NCBI GenBank assembly: GCA_910584715.1
Contig: CAJUAN010000010.1
Span: forward strand, 22,116-86,115
DNA: 64,000 nt
Direction: 5' to 3'
Source: an uncultured Oscillospiraceae bacterium
Lineage (GTDB): Bacteria > Bacillota > Clostridia > Oscillospirales > Ruminococcaceae
Shown: positions 17,018 to 27,238 of the stretch, one piece after another
Position numbering within the stretch: position 1 is the first letter of the stretch
Layout: each line of letters begins with the position of its first letter
Position numbers and translations under genes: made by a program
The notes under the pieces: model-generated
The model's input: only the letters and a program-made list of their open reading frames with translations
The model's database searches: none
What the model was told of the DNA's origin: nothing

Positions 17018-18435
17018 GACATGGATTTAAGCGTTTCGTTCAGCTCGTCAATATAGGTCTGAACAACGACGCTGCGCTCGTCTCTTACCTGGTACCAGTC
17101 GGTGCCGTTATAGCTTGCGTCCTTTATAGGATTGTGCAGCAGCTCGTAAACGTCGGCATTTACCGCTGCGTAGAAATCAACTACGGGGTGCGCGTTTGTC
17201 AGGTCGTTGGTATAATTGTACATTTCAATCATTTCATCTGTCCAGCCGTAGTCGCCGCGGAGCTTCTTTTCGTTTACTTCCTTTACGCTCTCGTCGGTAT
17301 TTGCTGTAAGCTTACATTTAATAAATGCCGCAACCGCCTCGGGATTGGGCGCGCCCTTGCACATTGCGTATGCGTCAAGTCCGCCTGCCGCGCTCAGGTA
17401 CCATTCATCGGCGCTTTCATCTCTCGGCATAGGTACGAACATTATCTCGCCGGGCTTGCCGAACGCGGATATGTCAGGTTCGTAAAGCTGCCATGAGCCT
17501 ACGGGGTAGAACAGGGTAGTGCCCTCGCCTATCCTTTCGGGGTGCTCTTTCCAGTTGTATTCCGCACGGGGGAAGTTCACTCCGGCATTGTGCATTTCAC
17601 GGAAAAGCTCCTGTACTCTTGCAAGGTTCGGATCCATAATATTATTCACTACTTCTCCGTTTTCCATACCGATAACGGGAACTCCCGTGCTCAGCATCAT
17701 AGCAAGCTCGTACCACCAGCCGTCTATGGCGTACTTGTCCTGTTCGACGTCTGTAAAGTCATAACACATCTGCTTGAACGCGTTCCATGTCCATTCATTG
17801 TTATAGGCAAGCTCCGCAGGGTCGTCAAAGCCGTTTTCCTCTATAGTGTTCTTATTATAGAGTATAATAGTTCCCGCGTCTGCTGCTACACACGCCATAT
17901 AGTGCTTTCCGCCGATCGTGTGCATTTCGTTTATTCTTTTTGCGCCCTCGGGGAATAATTCCGAATCGTAATCTATATAATCGTCCATTGGTTGGAACAT
18001 TCCTGCCGAAGCCTTTCCGGGGAAGGTGTCAAGGTCTGCCGCGGGGAACATATCGGGAGAATTTCCTCCCAGAACAAGAGTGGCAAGATCGTCGTACTTA
18101 GTGGAATCGGTGGTCTGGATATACTCTATCTCGCCGCCGTATTTTGTTTTGAAAAGCTGAAGGAACACGTCTACGGATTCGCCCTCCTCAGGCTCGAGCG
18201 CCCAGAAGGAAAGCCACCTCAGCTTGCCGTTTTCAAGCTTTTCGGCGTCTACCTCAACCTGCTCAACTACCTCTGCGTCCTCCGACGCCATTGTCGCCGT
18301 AGTTGTTTCCTTAGCAGCGGATAAAGCCGGGTCTTCGGTCTGCTGACCGTTGTCCGAGCCGCAGCCTGAAAGCATTGCCGCAGTCATAGCCAATGCTGTT
18401 ATCAATGATAATTTTTTTGACGTTTCTTTTTTCAT
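17014..18435 (-). CDS. orphan sugar-binding lipoprotein (ABC solute-binding family 1)
   Basis: A 473-residue lipoprotein: basic start MKKETSKK, hydrophobic core and lipobox MLSGCG near residue 25, then an acidic Thr/Glu linker. The mature protein has the family 1 sugar-binding layout: LRWLSFWALEPEEGE, YDDLATLVLGGNSPD, MFQPMDDYID, TIILYNKNTIEENG and WNAFKQMCYDF. It should capture oligosaccharides at the membrane for an ABC importer. No permease or ATPase gene for such an importer is found in this window. It is divergent from the GH51 gene and precedes GH1-araC. A clear paralogue lies at 50680-52071. Confidence 0.88.
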   Translation of the reverse strand: MKKETSKKLSLITALAMTAAMLSGCGSDNGQQTEDPALSAAKETTTATMASEDAEVVEQVEVDAEKLENGKLRWLSFWALEPEEGESVDVFLQLFKTKYGGEIEYIQTTDSTKYDDLATLVLGGNSPDMFPAADLDTFPGKASAGMFQPMDDYIDYDSELFPEGAKRINEMHTIGGKHYMACVAADAGTIILYNKNTIEENGFDDPAELAYNNEWTWNAFKQMCYDFTDVEQDKYAIDGWWYELAMMLSTGVPVIGMENGEVVNNIMDPNLARVQELFREMHNAGVNFPRAEYNWKEHPERIGEGTTLFYPVGSWQLYEPDISAFGKPGEIMFVPMPRDESADEWYLSAAGGLDAYAMCKGAPNPEAVAAFIKCKLTANTDESVKEVNEKKLRGDYGWTDEMIEMYNYTNDLTNAHPVVDFYAAVNADVYELLHNPIKDASYNGTDWYQVRDERSVVVQTYIDELNETLKSMS

Positions 18436-18536
18436 CGTTCATCACCTCATAAAAAATTTAATAATAGTGTTTCCGTCATAACCTCATGCTTTAATAATAA
18501 CGTCGCCGCAGAATATTTTCAATGACTTATAATACT

Positions 18537-18684
18537 AAAATACAGACTTATCCTGCTGTTTTAAAAAATAAGCGGAATAGGTCAGCGTTTTGACAGCTTT
18601 GGTCAGTATGAGGCTCAAAACCCACATTAAAATATGTTTTGCAAAAATCAACAAAGCAGAATAAGTCTGCATTTTAGCAGGATA
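18537..18684. promoter_or_regulatory. inverted-repeat operator pair between divergent genes
   Basis: TACAGACTTATCCTGCTGTT (18541-18560) and the reverse complement of GCAGAATAAGTCTGC (18656-18670) share the core CAGACTTAT-CTGC. A second exact pair TATCCTGCT / AGCAGGATA (18549 and 18676) overlaps. They flank about 95 bases in the 314-base gap between the binding-protein gene (minus) and GH51 (plus). They fit binding and looping by a dimeric regulator such as the local AraC protein; this is inference. Confidence 0.55.
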
Positions 18685-18689
18685 TGTTA

Positions 18690-20240
<1,551 letters not shown>

Positions 20241-20280
20241 AAATATGCATATTTTAGGATTTCAAGAAAGGAAGTTTCGT

Positions 20281-21420
20281 ATGAAAAAAATCGTTTCATG
20301 TATATGCGCTGCGGCAATGGCTCTGTCGCTTTCGGCATGCTCCAAAAAAGAACCGGACACACGTCCCCTGGGGGAAATGCGCGGCATTTCGGCTGCCGAG
20401 CTTATTGCTGAAATGGGTACCGGCTGGAACCTGGGCAACACAATGGACTCCGAGGAGGGCGGCGAGACCGGCTGGGGAAATCCCGTCACCACCAAGGAAA
20501 TGATAGACGAGGTTCACCGCGCGGGCTTTGACACCCTGAGGATACCCACCACATGGAAAAACAGCATGGGAGAAGCTCCCGACTATACCGTTGACGGAGA
20601 ATGGCTGAAGCGGGTGGAGGAGATTATCGGCTACGCTCTTGAAAACGATATGTACGTTATCCTGAACACCCACCATGATACCGACTGGATAAAGCCGCAG
20701 TATGAGGATATCGAGGCCGTAAAGGTACAGTTCGCCGCCCTGTGGACTCAGATAGCCGAATATTTCAAGGACTACGGCGACCATCTTATATTTGAGGGAT
20801 TGAACGAACCTCGCATAGTCGGCGGCGCAAACGAATGGAACGGCGGCACCGAGGAGGGCAGGGACTGTCTTAATCAGCTCAACGACGTCTTTGTTAAAAC
20901 CGTTCGGGCTACCGGCGGCAACAACGAGACCCGCACCTTGCTCATCACCACCTTTGCCGCTCAGCCGGCAGCCTCGGGGGTAAGCGCGCTGATTGTCCCC
21001 GATGATAAGTACGTGGGAGTTTCGATACACGCTTACACGCCTTACCGCTTCACCTACGACTCCGTGGGCGAAAGCTGGAATACCGCCGTGTTTGACGGTT
21101 CCTGCGCATCGGAAATAGACTCGCTTTTTGCAGGCCTCAACGAAGCCTTTATCAGCAAGGGCATACCGGTGATAATCACCGAATACGGCAGCGTTTCCAA
21201 AATGATCGATAAGACATGGTACATTACCAATACCGACGAGGTGGCGAAGTGGGCGAAGCATTATGTGAGCGCCGCGGAAAAATACGGCATACCCTGCGTT
21301 TGGTGGGACAACGGATATCACAAGTCGGGCAACGAGCTTTTCGGTATTTTTAACCGCAGCGAGCTTACATGGTACGAGCCGGAAGTCGTAACGGCTATTA
21401 TGGAATCCATAGGCGAATGA
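20281..21420 (+). CDS. GH5 endo-beta-glucanase lipoprotein
   Basis: A 379-residue protein, ATG 20281 after AGGAAGTTTCGT. It has a lipoprotein signal (MKKIVSC, core, LSACSK lipobox at about residue 20). The GH5 TIM barrel is clear: GTGWNLGNTMD, TLRIPTTW, YVILNTHHD, acid/base Glu in FEGLNEPR, SIHAYTPY, nucleophile Glu in IITEYGS and WWDNG. The pattern resembles subfamily 4 endoglucanases/xyloglucanases of ruminococci. It acts anchored to the outer membrane face. No dockerin or carbohydrate-binding module is attached, so it is free of a cellulosome. A paralogue is encoded at 53675. Confidence 0.93.
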   Translation: MKKIVSCICAAAMALSLSACSKKEPDTRPLGEMRGISAAELIAEMGTGWNLGNTMDSEEGGETGWGNPVTTKEMIDEVHRAGFDTLRIPTTWKNSMGEAPDYTVDGEWLKRVEEIIGYALENDMYVILNTHHDTDWIKPQYEDIEAVKVQFAALWTQIAEYFKDYGDHLIFEGLNEPRIVGGANEWNGGTEEGRDCLNQLNDVFVKTVRATGGNNETRTLLITTFAAQPAASGVSALIVPDDKYVGVSIHAYTPYRFTYDSVGESWNTAVFDGSCASEIDSLFAGLNEAFISKGIPVIITEYGSVSKMIDKTWYITNTDEVAKWAKHYVSAAEKYGIPCVWWDNGYHKSGNELFGIFNRSELTWYEPEVVTAIMESIGE

Positions 21421-21458
21421 CCTCTGTATAATTTGTAGTTTAAAGCGCGGGATATTTC

Positions 21459-21487
21459 TTGACAGGTTCGCCGGGATACAATATAAT
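21459..21487 (+). promoter_or_regulatory. promoter of the GNAT gene
   Basis: Consensus TTGACA (21459-21464), 17 bases, TATAAT (21482-21487). Confidence 0.85.
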
Positions 21488-21526
21488 TATTGTATTACCG
21501 TGATTTCGGAAAGGATAGGGTTTGTC

Positions 21527-22369
21527 ATGAAAAATACTATATACGGACTTTTTTCAAAATGCTTTCCCCAGCTTCCCATAGGAAGAGACAGCTTTTTCAG
21601 ACTTCTTGACGCGGATAAATGCAGTGTTATCCCTTATTACGAGGACGGAGCCATTGCCGGCTGCTCGGTCGTTTCGGGGGACTGTATCCGCCTCCTGTGC
21701 GTGGCTCCGGGCTCCCGCGGAAAAGGTATTGGCAGCGGCTTGCTCCGTGACAGCGAAAGGCTTATCGCTGAAAACGGCTTTAAGCGCGCAGTTCTCGGAG
21801 GGCGGGATTCCGGTCTTTTTATAGGAGAGACCGTTCCCGTGGAACAAACGGAAAACGCCGGATCTTTTTTCAGCCGCAGGGGATACGTCTCCGACGACGG
21901 CTGTATAGAGATGAAAATGCCCCTCGAAGATTTTGACTTCGAAGGACTTGATATCCCGATCTGCCCCGACGGAACAAGCTTCGGCTATATTGAAAAAGAA
22001 GAACACGGCAGCCTGCTCCGTGCAGTTGAAGCGGTGGACGCAGACTGGGTGCAGTATTTTACATACGGAAGTCCCATATTTGCGGCAAAGCTTAACGGAA
22101 ATATCGCGGCATTCTGCATGATCGACGAAAACGCCGATACCGTAATAAGCAGAGACGGCAGCAACGTCGTCTCAATAGGCTGCGTGGGCACAGTGCCTGA
22201 AATGCGGAAAAAGGGTATCGGACTTGCAATGGTAGCCGAGGCGGCGCATATCGCCAAGAACGACGGCTGTACGGACGCGTTTATTCACTATACGTACCTG
22301 GATAAATGGTACGGCAGGCTGGGATTTAAAACATTCCTGCGGTACCGTTTCAGTGAAAAAAAGCTGTAG
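21527..22369 (+). CDS. GNAT-family acetyltransferase, two-domain
   Basis: A 280-residue cytoplasmic protein containing two GNAT-like halves. The first has the acetyl-CoA loop LLCVAPGSRGKGIGSGLL (near residue 65). The second has VGTVPEMRKKGIGLAMVAEA (near residue 225), followed by HYTYLDKWYGRLGFK, typical of the C-terminal strand. It would transfer an acetyl group from acetyl-CoA to an amine or aminoglycoside-type small molecule; substrate is unknown. The ATG at 21527 is chosen with GGATAGGG upstream. It has its own consensus promoter and converges on the phosphatase gene at 22382. Confidence 0.88.
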   Translation: MKNTIYGLFSKCFPQLPIGRDSFFRLLDADKCSVIPYYEDGAIAGCSVVSGDCIRLLCVAPGSRGKGIGSGLLRDSERLIAENGFKRAVLGGRDSGLFIGETVPVEQTENAGSFFSRRGYVSDDGCIEMKMPLEDFDFEGLDIPICPDGTSFGYIEKEEHGSLLRAVEAVDADWVQYFTYGSPIFAAKLNGNIAAFCMIDENADTVISRDGSNVVSIGCVGTVPEMRKKGIGLAMVAEAAHIAKNDGCTDAFIHYTYLDKWYGRLGFKTFLRYRFSEKKL

Positions 22370-22381
22370 CATTTCACGGAG

Positions 22382-22846
22382 TTATTCATTTTCTTTTTTG
22401 ATGTATTCCAGGAGCGCGGTGCAGCCGCTGTAAATATCGTTGAAAGCGGTATCGAAGCGTCCGCTGTACCACGGGTCGGAAATATCCCCTCCGCGGCTTG
22501 TAAAGTCAAGGAGCCTGTGGACCTTTCCGTCCGGGTCGCTTCCGAAAATACGCATGATGTTGCGCATATTGTTTCCGTCCATGACAAGGAACAGATCGTA
22601 TTTGTCATAATCGCTTTTTTCAAGACGGACAGCGCGTCTGGAGCCGCAGGGAACACCTCTGCGGCTTAATTCCGCCTTCGCGGGGGGATAGATCGGATTT
22701 CCTATCTCTTCTGTGCTGGTAGCGCTTGAGGCTATGAAAATATTCGAATCTGTGTACTCTTTTTCAACAAGGTCTTTCATAATAAATTCGGCAGTCGGCG
22801 AACGGCATATATTGCCGTGGCAAACGAACATTATGCTTTTTATCAT
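22382..22846 (-). CDS. low-molecular-weight protein-tyrosine phosphatase
   Basis: A 154-residue cytoplasmic phosphatase of standard length. The P-loop VCHGNICRSPTAEF (C-x5-R-S) starts at residue 9, and the general acid Asp is in ISDPWYSG (near residue 122). Such enzymes dephosphorylate tyrosine kinases of capsule or polysaccharide pathways, or arginine phosphate in some Firmicutes. No cognate kinase gene is adjacent. ATG 22846 follows AAAGGAGCTTCCCGGA. Confidence 0.93.
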   Translation of the reverse strand: MIKSIMFVCHGNICRSPTAEFIMKDLVEKEYTDSNIFIASSATSTEEIGNPIYPPAKAELSRRGVPCGSRRAVRLEKSDYDKYDLFLVMDGNNMRNIMRIFGSDPDGKVHRLLDFTSRGGDISDPWYSGRFDTAFNDIYSGCTALLEYIKKENE

Positions 22847-22897
22847 TCCGGGAAGCTCCTTTCAATCAGCTGTAAAAATTCTTTGAGCGGTATTTTT

Positions 22898-22926
22898 ATT
22901 TTACCACATTTTATTATCGGGGTCAA
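22898..22926 (-). promoter_or_regulatory. promoter of the phosphatase gene
   Basis: Minus-strand TTGACC (22926-22921), 17 bases, TAAAAT (22903-22898). Confidence 0.65.
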
Positions 22927-22995
22927 GAACGGATACCAAAGGCTTCCCTCTGTAAACGGCACTGGCAAAGATTAGGTTTTTTAGAACATAATTTA

Positions 22996-23024
22996 TTGCA
23001 ATCCGAGGGAAAATATGTTATACT
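22996..23024 (+). promoter_or_regulatory. promoter of purB
   Basis: TTGCAA (22996-23001), 17 bases, TATACT (23019-23024), 31 bases before the ATG. Confidence 0.7.
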
Positions 23025-23054
23025 TATAAAAAAGAATTTTAAGGAGTTATCGCT

Positions 23055-24491
23055 ATGTCAGATTACAACAGCTATGAATCGCCGTTCTGCACCCGCTACG
23101 CAAGCAAGGAAATGCAGTACGTTTTTTCCGCCGACAAAAAATTTACCACCTGGAGAAAGCTTTGGGTGGCTCTCGCACGAGCTGAAATGAAGCTGGGACT
23201 TCCTGTTACCCAAAAGCAGGTGGACGAGCTTGAAGCCCACATCGAGGACATCGACTACAAAGCCGCCGAAGAGCGTGAAAAGCTTGTGCGCCACGACGTT
23301 ATGTCTCATGTTTACGCTTACGGACTTGCCTGTCCCGGGGCAAAGGGGATAATACACCTTGGCGCGACCTCCTGCTACGTGGGCGACAACACCGATGTTA
23401 TCATTATGCGTGACGCCCTGCAAATTGTCAGGAGAAAGCTTATAAACGTTCTCGCACAGCTTTCGGGCTTTGCGGTTAAGTACAAGGATATGCCCTGCCT
23501 TGCCTATACCCATTTGCAGCCCGCCCAGCTTACCACGGTGGGCAAGCGTGCAACGCTCTGGGCAAACGAGATTCTTATGGATCTTGACGAGCTGGACTAC
23601 AGGATATCGTCCCTGAAGCTGCTGGGTTCAAAGGGTACTACCGGTACCCAGGCTTCCTTTATGGAGCTTTTCGACGGCGATACCGAAAAGGTCAAAGAGC
23701 TTGAAAAAATGATCGCCGAGGAAATGGGCTTCGACGCAGTAGTCCCCGTTTCGGGTCAGACCTACTCCAGAAAAGCCGACGCGCAGATACTCTCAACCTT
23801 GGGAGGTATTGCTCAGTCCGCAATGAAATTTGCCAACGATATGCGTATCCTCCAGAATTTCAAGGAAATGGAAGAACCCTTCGAGAAAAACCAGATAGGT
23901 TCCTCCGCGATGCCATACAAGAGAAATCCCATGCGCTGCGAAAGAATTACCGCACTTGCAAGATATGTTATGATAGATACCCTCAACCCTGCCTTTACCG
24001 CGGGTACGCAATGGTTTGAGAGGACTCTCGACGATTCCGCGAACAAGCGCATTTCCGTTGCCGAGGGATTTTTGGCGGTGGACGCGATACTCAACATCAT
24101 GCTGAATGTTACCGCCGATCTTGTTGTGTATCCTAACGTTGTACGCCAGCGCGTTATGCGTGAGTTGCCCTTTATGGCTTCCGAAAACATCATGATGGAC
24201 GCGGTGAAAAAGGGCGGGGACCGTCAGGCTCTCCACGAAAAGCTCCGTCAGTACGCTATGGAGGCGGGAAAGCACGTTAAAGAGGAGGGGCTGGAAAACA
24301 ACCTTATCGAACTTGTGCTGAACGACCCGGATTTCGGTCTTAACGCCGACGAGATGAACGCTATCCTTAAACCCGAAAACTTTACGGGAAGAAGCTCCCA
24401 GCAGGTGGAGGAATTTGTCCGCGACTGCGTAAAGCCTGTTCTCGACGCCAATAAGGATATCCTCGGCGAGACCGCGGAGCTGTCGGTGTAA
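23055..24491 (+). CDS. purB: adenylosuccinate lyase
   Basis: A 478-residue cytoplasmic lyase of the fumarase/aspartase superfamily. It acts twice in purine synthesis: SAICAR to AICAR, and adenylosuccinate to AMP plus fumarate. Seen are HLGATSCYVGDN, the catalytic His region YTHLQPAQLTTVGKR, and the flexible signature loop GSSAMPYKRNPMRCE (near residue 280) with the catalytic Ser. Length and C-terminal helix are complete. ATG 23055 follows AAGGAGTTATCGCT. It stands apart from other pur genes; only a CYTH-domain gene follows, 11 bases on, on the same transcript. Confidence 0.96.
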   Translation: MSDYNSYESPFCTRYASKEMQYVFSADKKFTTWRKLWVALARAEMKLGLPVTQKQVDELEAHIEDIDYKAAEEREKLVRHDVMSHVYAYGLACPGAKGIIHLGATSCYVGDNTDVIIMRDALQIVRRKLINVLAQLSGFAVKYKDMPCLAYTHLQPAQLTTVGKRATLWANEILMDLDELDYRISSLKLLGSKGTTGTQASFMELFDGDTEKVKELEKMIAEEMGFDAVVPVSGQTYSRKADAQILSTLGGIAQSAMKFANDMRILQNFKEMEEPFEKNQIGSSAMPYKRNPMRCERITALARYVMIDTLNPAFTAGTQWFERTLDDSANKRISVAEGFLAVDAILNIMLNVTADLVVYPNVVRQRVMRELPFMASENIMMDAVKKGGDRQALHEKLRQYAMEAGKHVKEEGLENNLIELVLNDPDFGLNADEMNAILKPENFTGRSSQQVEEFVRDCVKPVLDANKDILGETAELSV

Positions 24492-24502
24492 GGCGGCGCA
24501 GC

Positions 24503-25189
24503 ATGGAAAACTATAGCAGAAAATTCCTTATAAAAATGCCCGAAATCCTTGGGGACGGCAGCGGCTACAGGGTAAAGCTCTTTAAAAACGAAAAAGCCGC
24601 CGCAATACTTGAAAGCGGCGGGGAGACCTTCGGTTTCGACGTTATCGCGGAGATCACCGGCAACGATTTTTACAGCGACAGGGCTATCGCCGCAAGGAAC
24701 GGAAAGCTCCTCATGCTGGAGATAGAAAGGCGCTGGCTGGTGAAAATTCCCGATAACATCGGAGAGTTTCCGTTCCATGTTATAGAGCAGGCTTATCTCG
24801 CTCCCGAAAACGGCTTTCAAGGGCGCATACGCCGTCTGGACGACAGGTTCATCTACACCGAAAAGGCGAGGACGGGCAGCGCGGCGTCCAGAATAGAAAA
24901 CGAGCGGGACATTACCGCTGAGGAGTACGAGAGGCTGAAAGAGCATACTATCCTCAACACGGTGAAAAAGAAAAGGTACCTGATACCTTACGGCGGCTTG
25001 AAGTTTGAGCTGGACGTTTTTGAGAACACCGTGGAGACAGGCTACGCCATTATGGAGGCGGAGATTCCGGAGGAAAGCGCGGCTGTAGAGCTTCCCGATT
25101 TTGTTGAGATCGTCCGCGAGGTGACCGAGGACGAGTATTACACAAACAGGAACTTTGCTTCAATGGAAAGAATAAAACTGCTGAAATAA
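24503..25189 (+). CDS. CYTH/triphosphate-tunnel domain protein with N-terminal extension
   Basis: A 228-residue protein. From residue 73 it has the CYTH signature EIERRWLV and the paired strands expected of a triphosphate tunnel: GRIRRLDDRFIYTEKAR, YEIENERD-like segment, KKKRYLIPYGGLKFELDVFE and AEIPEESAAVELP. Such proteins hydrolyse inorganic triphosphate or nucleoside triphosphates. Residues 1-70 form an extra region (MENYSRKFLIKMPE...) unlike normal CYTH proteins, which begin near the signature. An alternative ATG at 24713 would start right before it, but its ribosome site (AAGGA) is far away, so the long form is kept. Translationally close to purB. Confidence 0.8.
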   Translation: MENYSRKFLIKMPEILGDGSGYRVKLFKNEKAAAILESGGETFGFDVIAEITGNDFYSDRAIAARNGKLLMLEIERRWLVKIPDNIGEFPFHVIEQAYLAPENGFQGRIRRLDDRFIYTEKARTGSAASRIENERDITAEEYERLKEHTILNTVKKKRYLIPYGGLKFELDVFENTVETGYAIMEAEIPEESAAVELPDFVEIVREVTEDEYYTNRNFASMERIKLLK

Positions 25190-25192
25190 CTT

Positions 25193-25230
25193 AAAAACGG
25201 TATCGAGAAAAGCTTCCCGGTACCGTTTTT
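25193..25230. terminator. bidirectional terminator
   Basis: AAAAACGGTA (25193-25202) pairs with TACCGTTTTT (25221-25230), giving T runs in both directions between the convergent purB-CYTH operon and metY. Confidence 0.85.
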
Positions 25231-25243
25231 ACATTTTATGCTG

Positions 25244-26530
25244 TTATATCTTATCAAACGCCTGCTTTAAGTCAGCAAGAATATCCTCGATATTTTCAAG
25301 TCCTACTGAGAACCTTATCAGACCGCCGTCAATTCCCGCAGCGGCAAGCTGCTCGTCGGTAAGCTGACGGTGCGTTGCGGAGGCGGGGTGCAGCACGCAG
25401 GTGCGTATATCCGCAACGTGTACCTCGTTGGAAGCAAGGGTAAGGCCGTCCATAAACCTGACTGCCGTGTCCCTGCCGCCCTTTATAGAGAATGATATAA
25501 CGCCGCTTGCGCCGAGGGGAAGATATTTGTCAGCCAAGGTCTTGTACTTGTTGCCCTCCAGCGCGGGGTAGGAAACAAAGTTCACCTTGCCGGTGCTTTC
25601 AATGAATTTTGCGGCGGTCACCGCGTTTTCGCAGTATTGCTTCATTCTAACGGGCAGAGTTTCCAGTCCCAGATTGAGCAGGAACGAGCTGTTGGCGGCG
25701 GGGTAGCAGCCGAAGTCCCTCATAAGCTGCATTCTTGCCTTTACAATGTACGGAGCAAAGGAATACTGTTCCGTATAGACGATACCGTGATAGCTGTCGT
25801 CAGGCTCGGTCATGCATGGGAATTTTCCGCTCGTCCAGTCAAATTTGCCCGAATCAACGATAACGCCGCCTACCTGAACGGCGTGACCGTCCATGTACTT
25901 GGATGTGGAGTGCATAACTATATCAGCGCCCCATTCGATAGGACGGCACAGGATAGGCGTTGCAAAGGTGTTGTCAACAATAAGGGGTACTCCGTGGGCG
26001 TGAGCCGCTTTCGCCCATTTTTCAATATCAAGGACGGTCAGCGCCGGGTTTGCGATAGTCTCGCCGAAAACAGCCTTTGTGTTGGGCTTGAAAGCGGCGT
26101 TGAGTTCCTCCTCTGACGCGTCAACGTCTACCCAGATGCACTCTATGCCCATTTTTTTCAGCGTAACTCCGAAAAGGTTTATGGTTCCGCCGTAAATGGA
26201 CGATGAAGCGATAAAGCTGTCTCCCGCTTCGCAGATGTTAAGTATGGACAGCAGGGAAGCCGCCTGTCCGCTGGAGGTGCACATTGCCGCTACTCCGCCC
26301 TCTAAAGCGGCGATCTTCTTTTCGACCGCGTCGGTGGTTGGGTTCTCGAACCGCGAGTATATCAGGCTTTTGGTGGGGTCGTCGAAAACCGCAGCAACGT
26401 CGTCCGTGGAGTCGTAAACATAGGTAGTGCTCTGCACTATTGGTACTACGCGGGGTTCGCCGTTTTTGGGAGTATAACCTGCATGCAGGCATTTTGTCTC
26501 AATTTTAGCGTTTGGATTAAGTTCTTTCAT
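25244..26530 (-). CDS. metY: O-acetylhomoserine sulfhydrylase / Cys-Met metabolism PLP enzyme
   Basis: A 428-residue PLP enzyme, the usual MetY length. It makes homocysteine from O-acetylhomoserine and sulfide. Seen are TKCLHAGYTP at the start, SRFENPTTDAVEKKIAALEGG, the cofactor contact VDNTFATP and the PLP lysine in MHSTSKYMDGH (near residue 210). The C-terminal DIRTCVLHPASATHRQL and IRFSVGLEN are standard. ATG 26530 follows AAAGGAGAATATAAA. A perfect 16-bp palindrome overlaps the ribosome site, suggesting sulfur-responsive repression. Confidence 0.94.
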   Translation of the reverse strand: MKELNPNAKIETKCLHAGYTPKNGEPRVVPIVQSTTYVYDSTDDVAAVFDDPTKSLIYSRFENPTTDAVEKKIAALEGGVAAMCTSSGQAASLLSILNICEAGDSFIASSSIYGGTINLFGVTLKKMGIECIWVDVDASEEELNAAFKPNTKAVFGETIANPALTVLDIEKWAKAAHAHGVPLIVDNTFATPILCRPIEWGADIVMHSTSKYMDGHAVQVGGVIVDSGKFDWTSGKFPCMTEPDDSYHGIVYTEQYSFAPYIVKARMQLMRDFGCYPAANSSFLLNLGLETLPVRMKQYCENAVTAAKFIESTGKVNFVSYPALEGNKYKTLADKYLPLGASGVISFSIKGGRDTAVRFMDGLTLASNEVHVADIRTCVLHPASATHRQLTDEQLAAAGIDGGLIRFSVGLENIEDILADLKQAFDKI

Positions 26531-26542
26531 TTTATATTCTCC

Positions 26543-26558
26543 TTTGTAATATTACAAA
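26543..26558. promoter_or_regulatory. perfect 16-bp palindromic operator over the metY ribosome site
   Basis: TTTGTAATATTACAAA is a perfect palindrome. It lies about 6-21 bases after the predicted transcription start of metY, and its end forms part of the AAAGGAG ribosome site. A dimeric repressor bound here would block elongation. The protein is not encoded nearby. Confidence 0.65.
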
Positions 26559-26570
26559 ATTTCAAATAAA

Positions 26571-26599
26571 ATTATAGCACATTTTTCTGCAGATTGCAA
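26571..26599 (-). promoter_or_regulatory. promoter of metY
   Basis: Minus-strand TTGCAA (26599-26594), 17 bases, TATAAT (26576-26571). Confidence 0.75.
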
Positions 26600-26801
26600 G
26601 ATTTATTCTGCGTATATCATAAAAATCAATTTTTGCATTTATAGATTTCTGTTTAGCGGCGGAGTCTGCGGCAGCTGAGCCGCCCCTGCCGGATAGGCTT
26701 TATAGAATATTGAAATTTTTGCTTTGCAATAATTCAAGTTAATTTACATATGAATGTGAATCAAGTCCGCGGGATTCTCCGCAGTTAAAATCAGTATGTT
26801 A

Positions 26802-26836
26802 AAAGGACGGAGCCTCTTTCAGGAGGTCCGTCCTAA
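26802..26836 (-). terminator. terminator of the small NrdD-like gene
   Basis: AGGACGGA and TCCGTCCT arms with an inner CCTC/GAGG stem form a strong hairpin. On the minus strand it is followed by CCTTTTAAC. The 220 bases between here and the metY promoter show no gene. Confidence 0.6.
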
Positions 26837-26857
26837 ATGCTGTATTCCGTCCGATAT

Positions 26858-27121
26858 TTAAACGCCGTGCTTTACCCTGTCGTGCTCCTCGGCGCGTTTT
26901 GCGTCGTTCCAGCGGTCAAGCGTGCCCGTAAGATATCCCGTAACGCGGCGAATGCGTTCAAACGGAACGTCCTCAAACTTATAGTTAAGATTTACATATT
27001 CTCCGTCGAGACCTATTTCCAGACTGGACAGCGTTTTGTCGGGAAACTTGTCTTCAAGGTATTTTACATAGTTATTTTTTTCTTCCTCGGAAATAGTTCC
27101 GTTCTTTACGATTATATCCAT
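26858..27121 (-). CDS. small protein resembling the NrdD C-terminal region
   Basis: An 87-residue protein; ATG 27121 is preferred because AAGGAAG lies seven bases upstream. Its second half (ERIRRVTGYLTG, then WNDAKRAEEHDRVKH) closely resembles the segment after the zinc site of anaerobic ribonucleotide reductase NrdD. The cysteines and the glycyl-radical loop are absent, and no nrdD or nrdG gene is adjacent. The first half (VKNGTISEEEKNNYVKYLEDKF) is unlike NrdD. It has its own promoter and terminator, so it appears to be a functional independent gene rather than a decayed fragment. Role unknown. Confidence 0.7.
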   Translation of the reverse strand: MDIIVKNGTISEEEKNNYVKYLEDKFPDKTLSSLEIGLDGEYVNLNYKFEDVPFERIRRVTGYLTGTLDRWNDAKRAEEHDRVKHGV

Positions 27122-27189
27122 AACACATCTTCCTTTCATTGTGACAAAGCGGCGTCCCTTTCCGTCCGGGACAAGTTTGCTTTGATTTA

Positions 27190-27218
27190 ATTATACCAAT
27201 TTAGTATAGTTTTGTCAA
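27190..27218 (-). promoter_or_regulatory. promoter of the NrdD-like small gene
   Basis: Minus-strand TTGACA (27218-27213), 17 bases, TATAAT (27195-27190). Confidence 0.85.
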
Positions 27219-27238
27219 TAGGTACCGGAAAATTTTTT

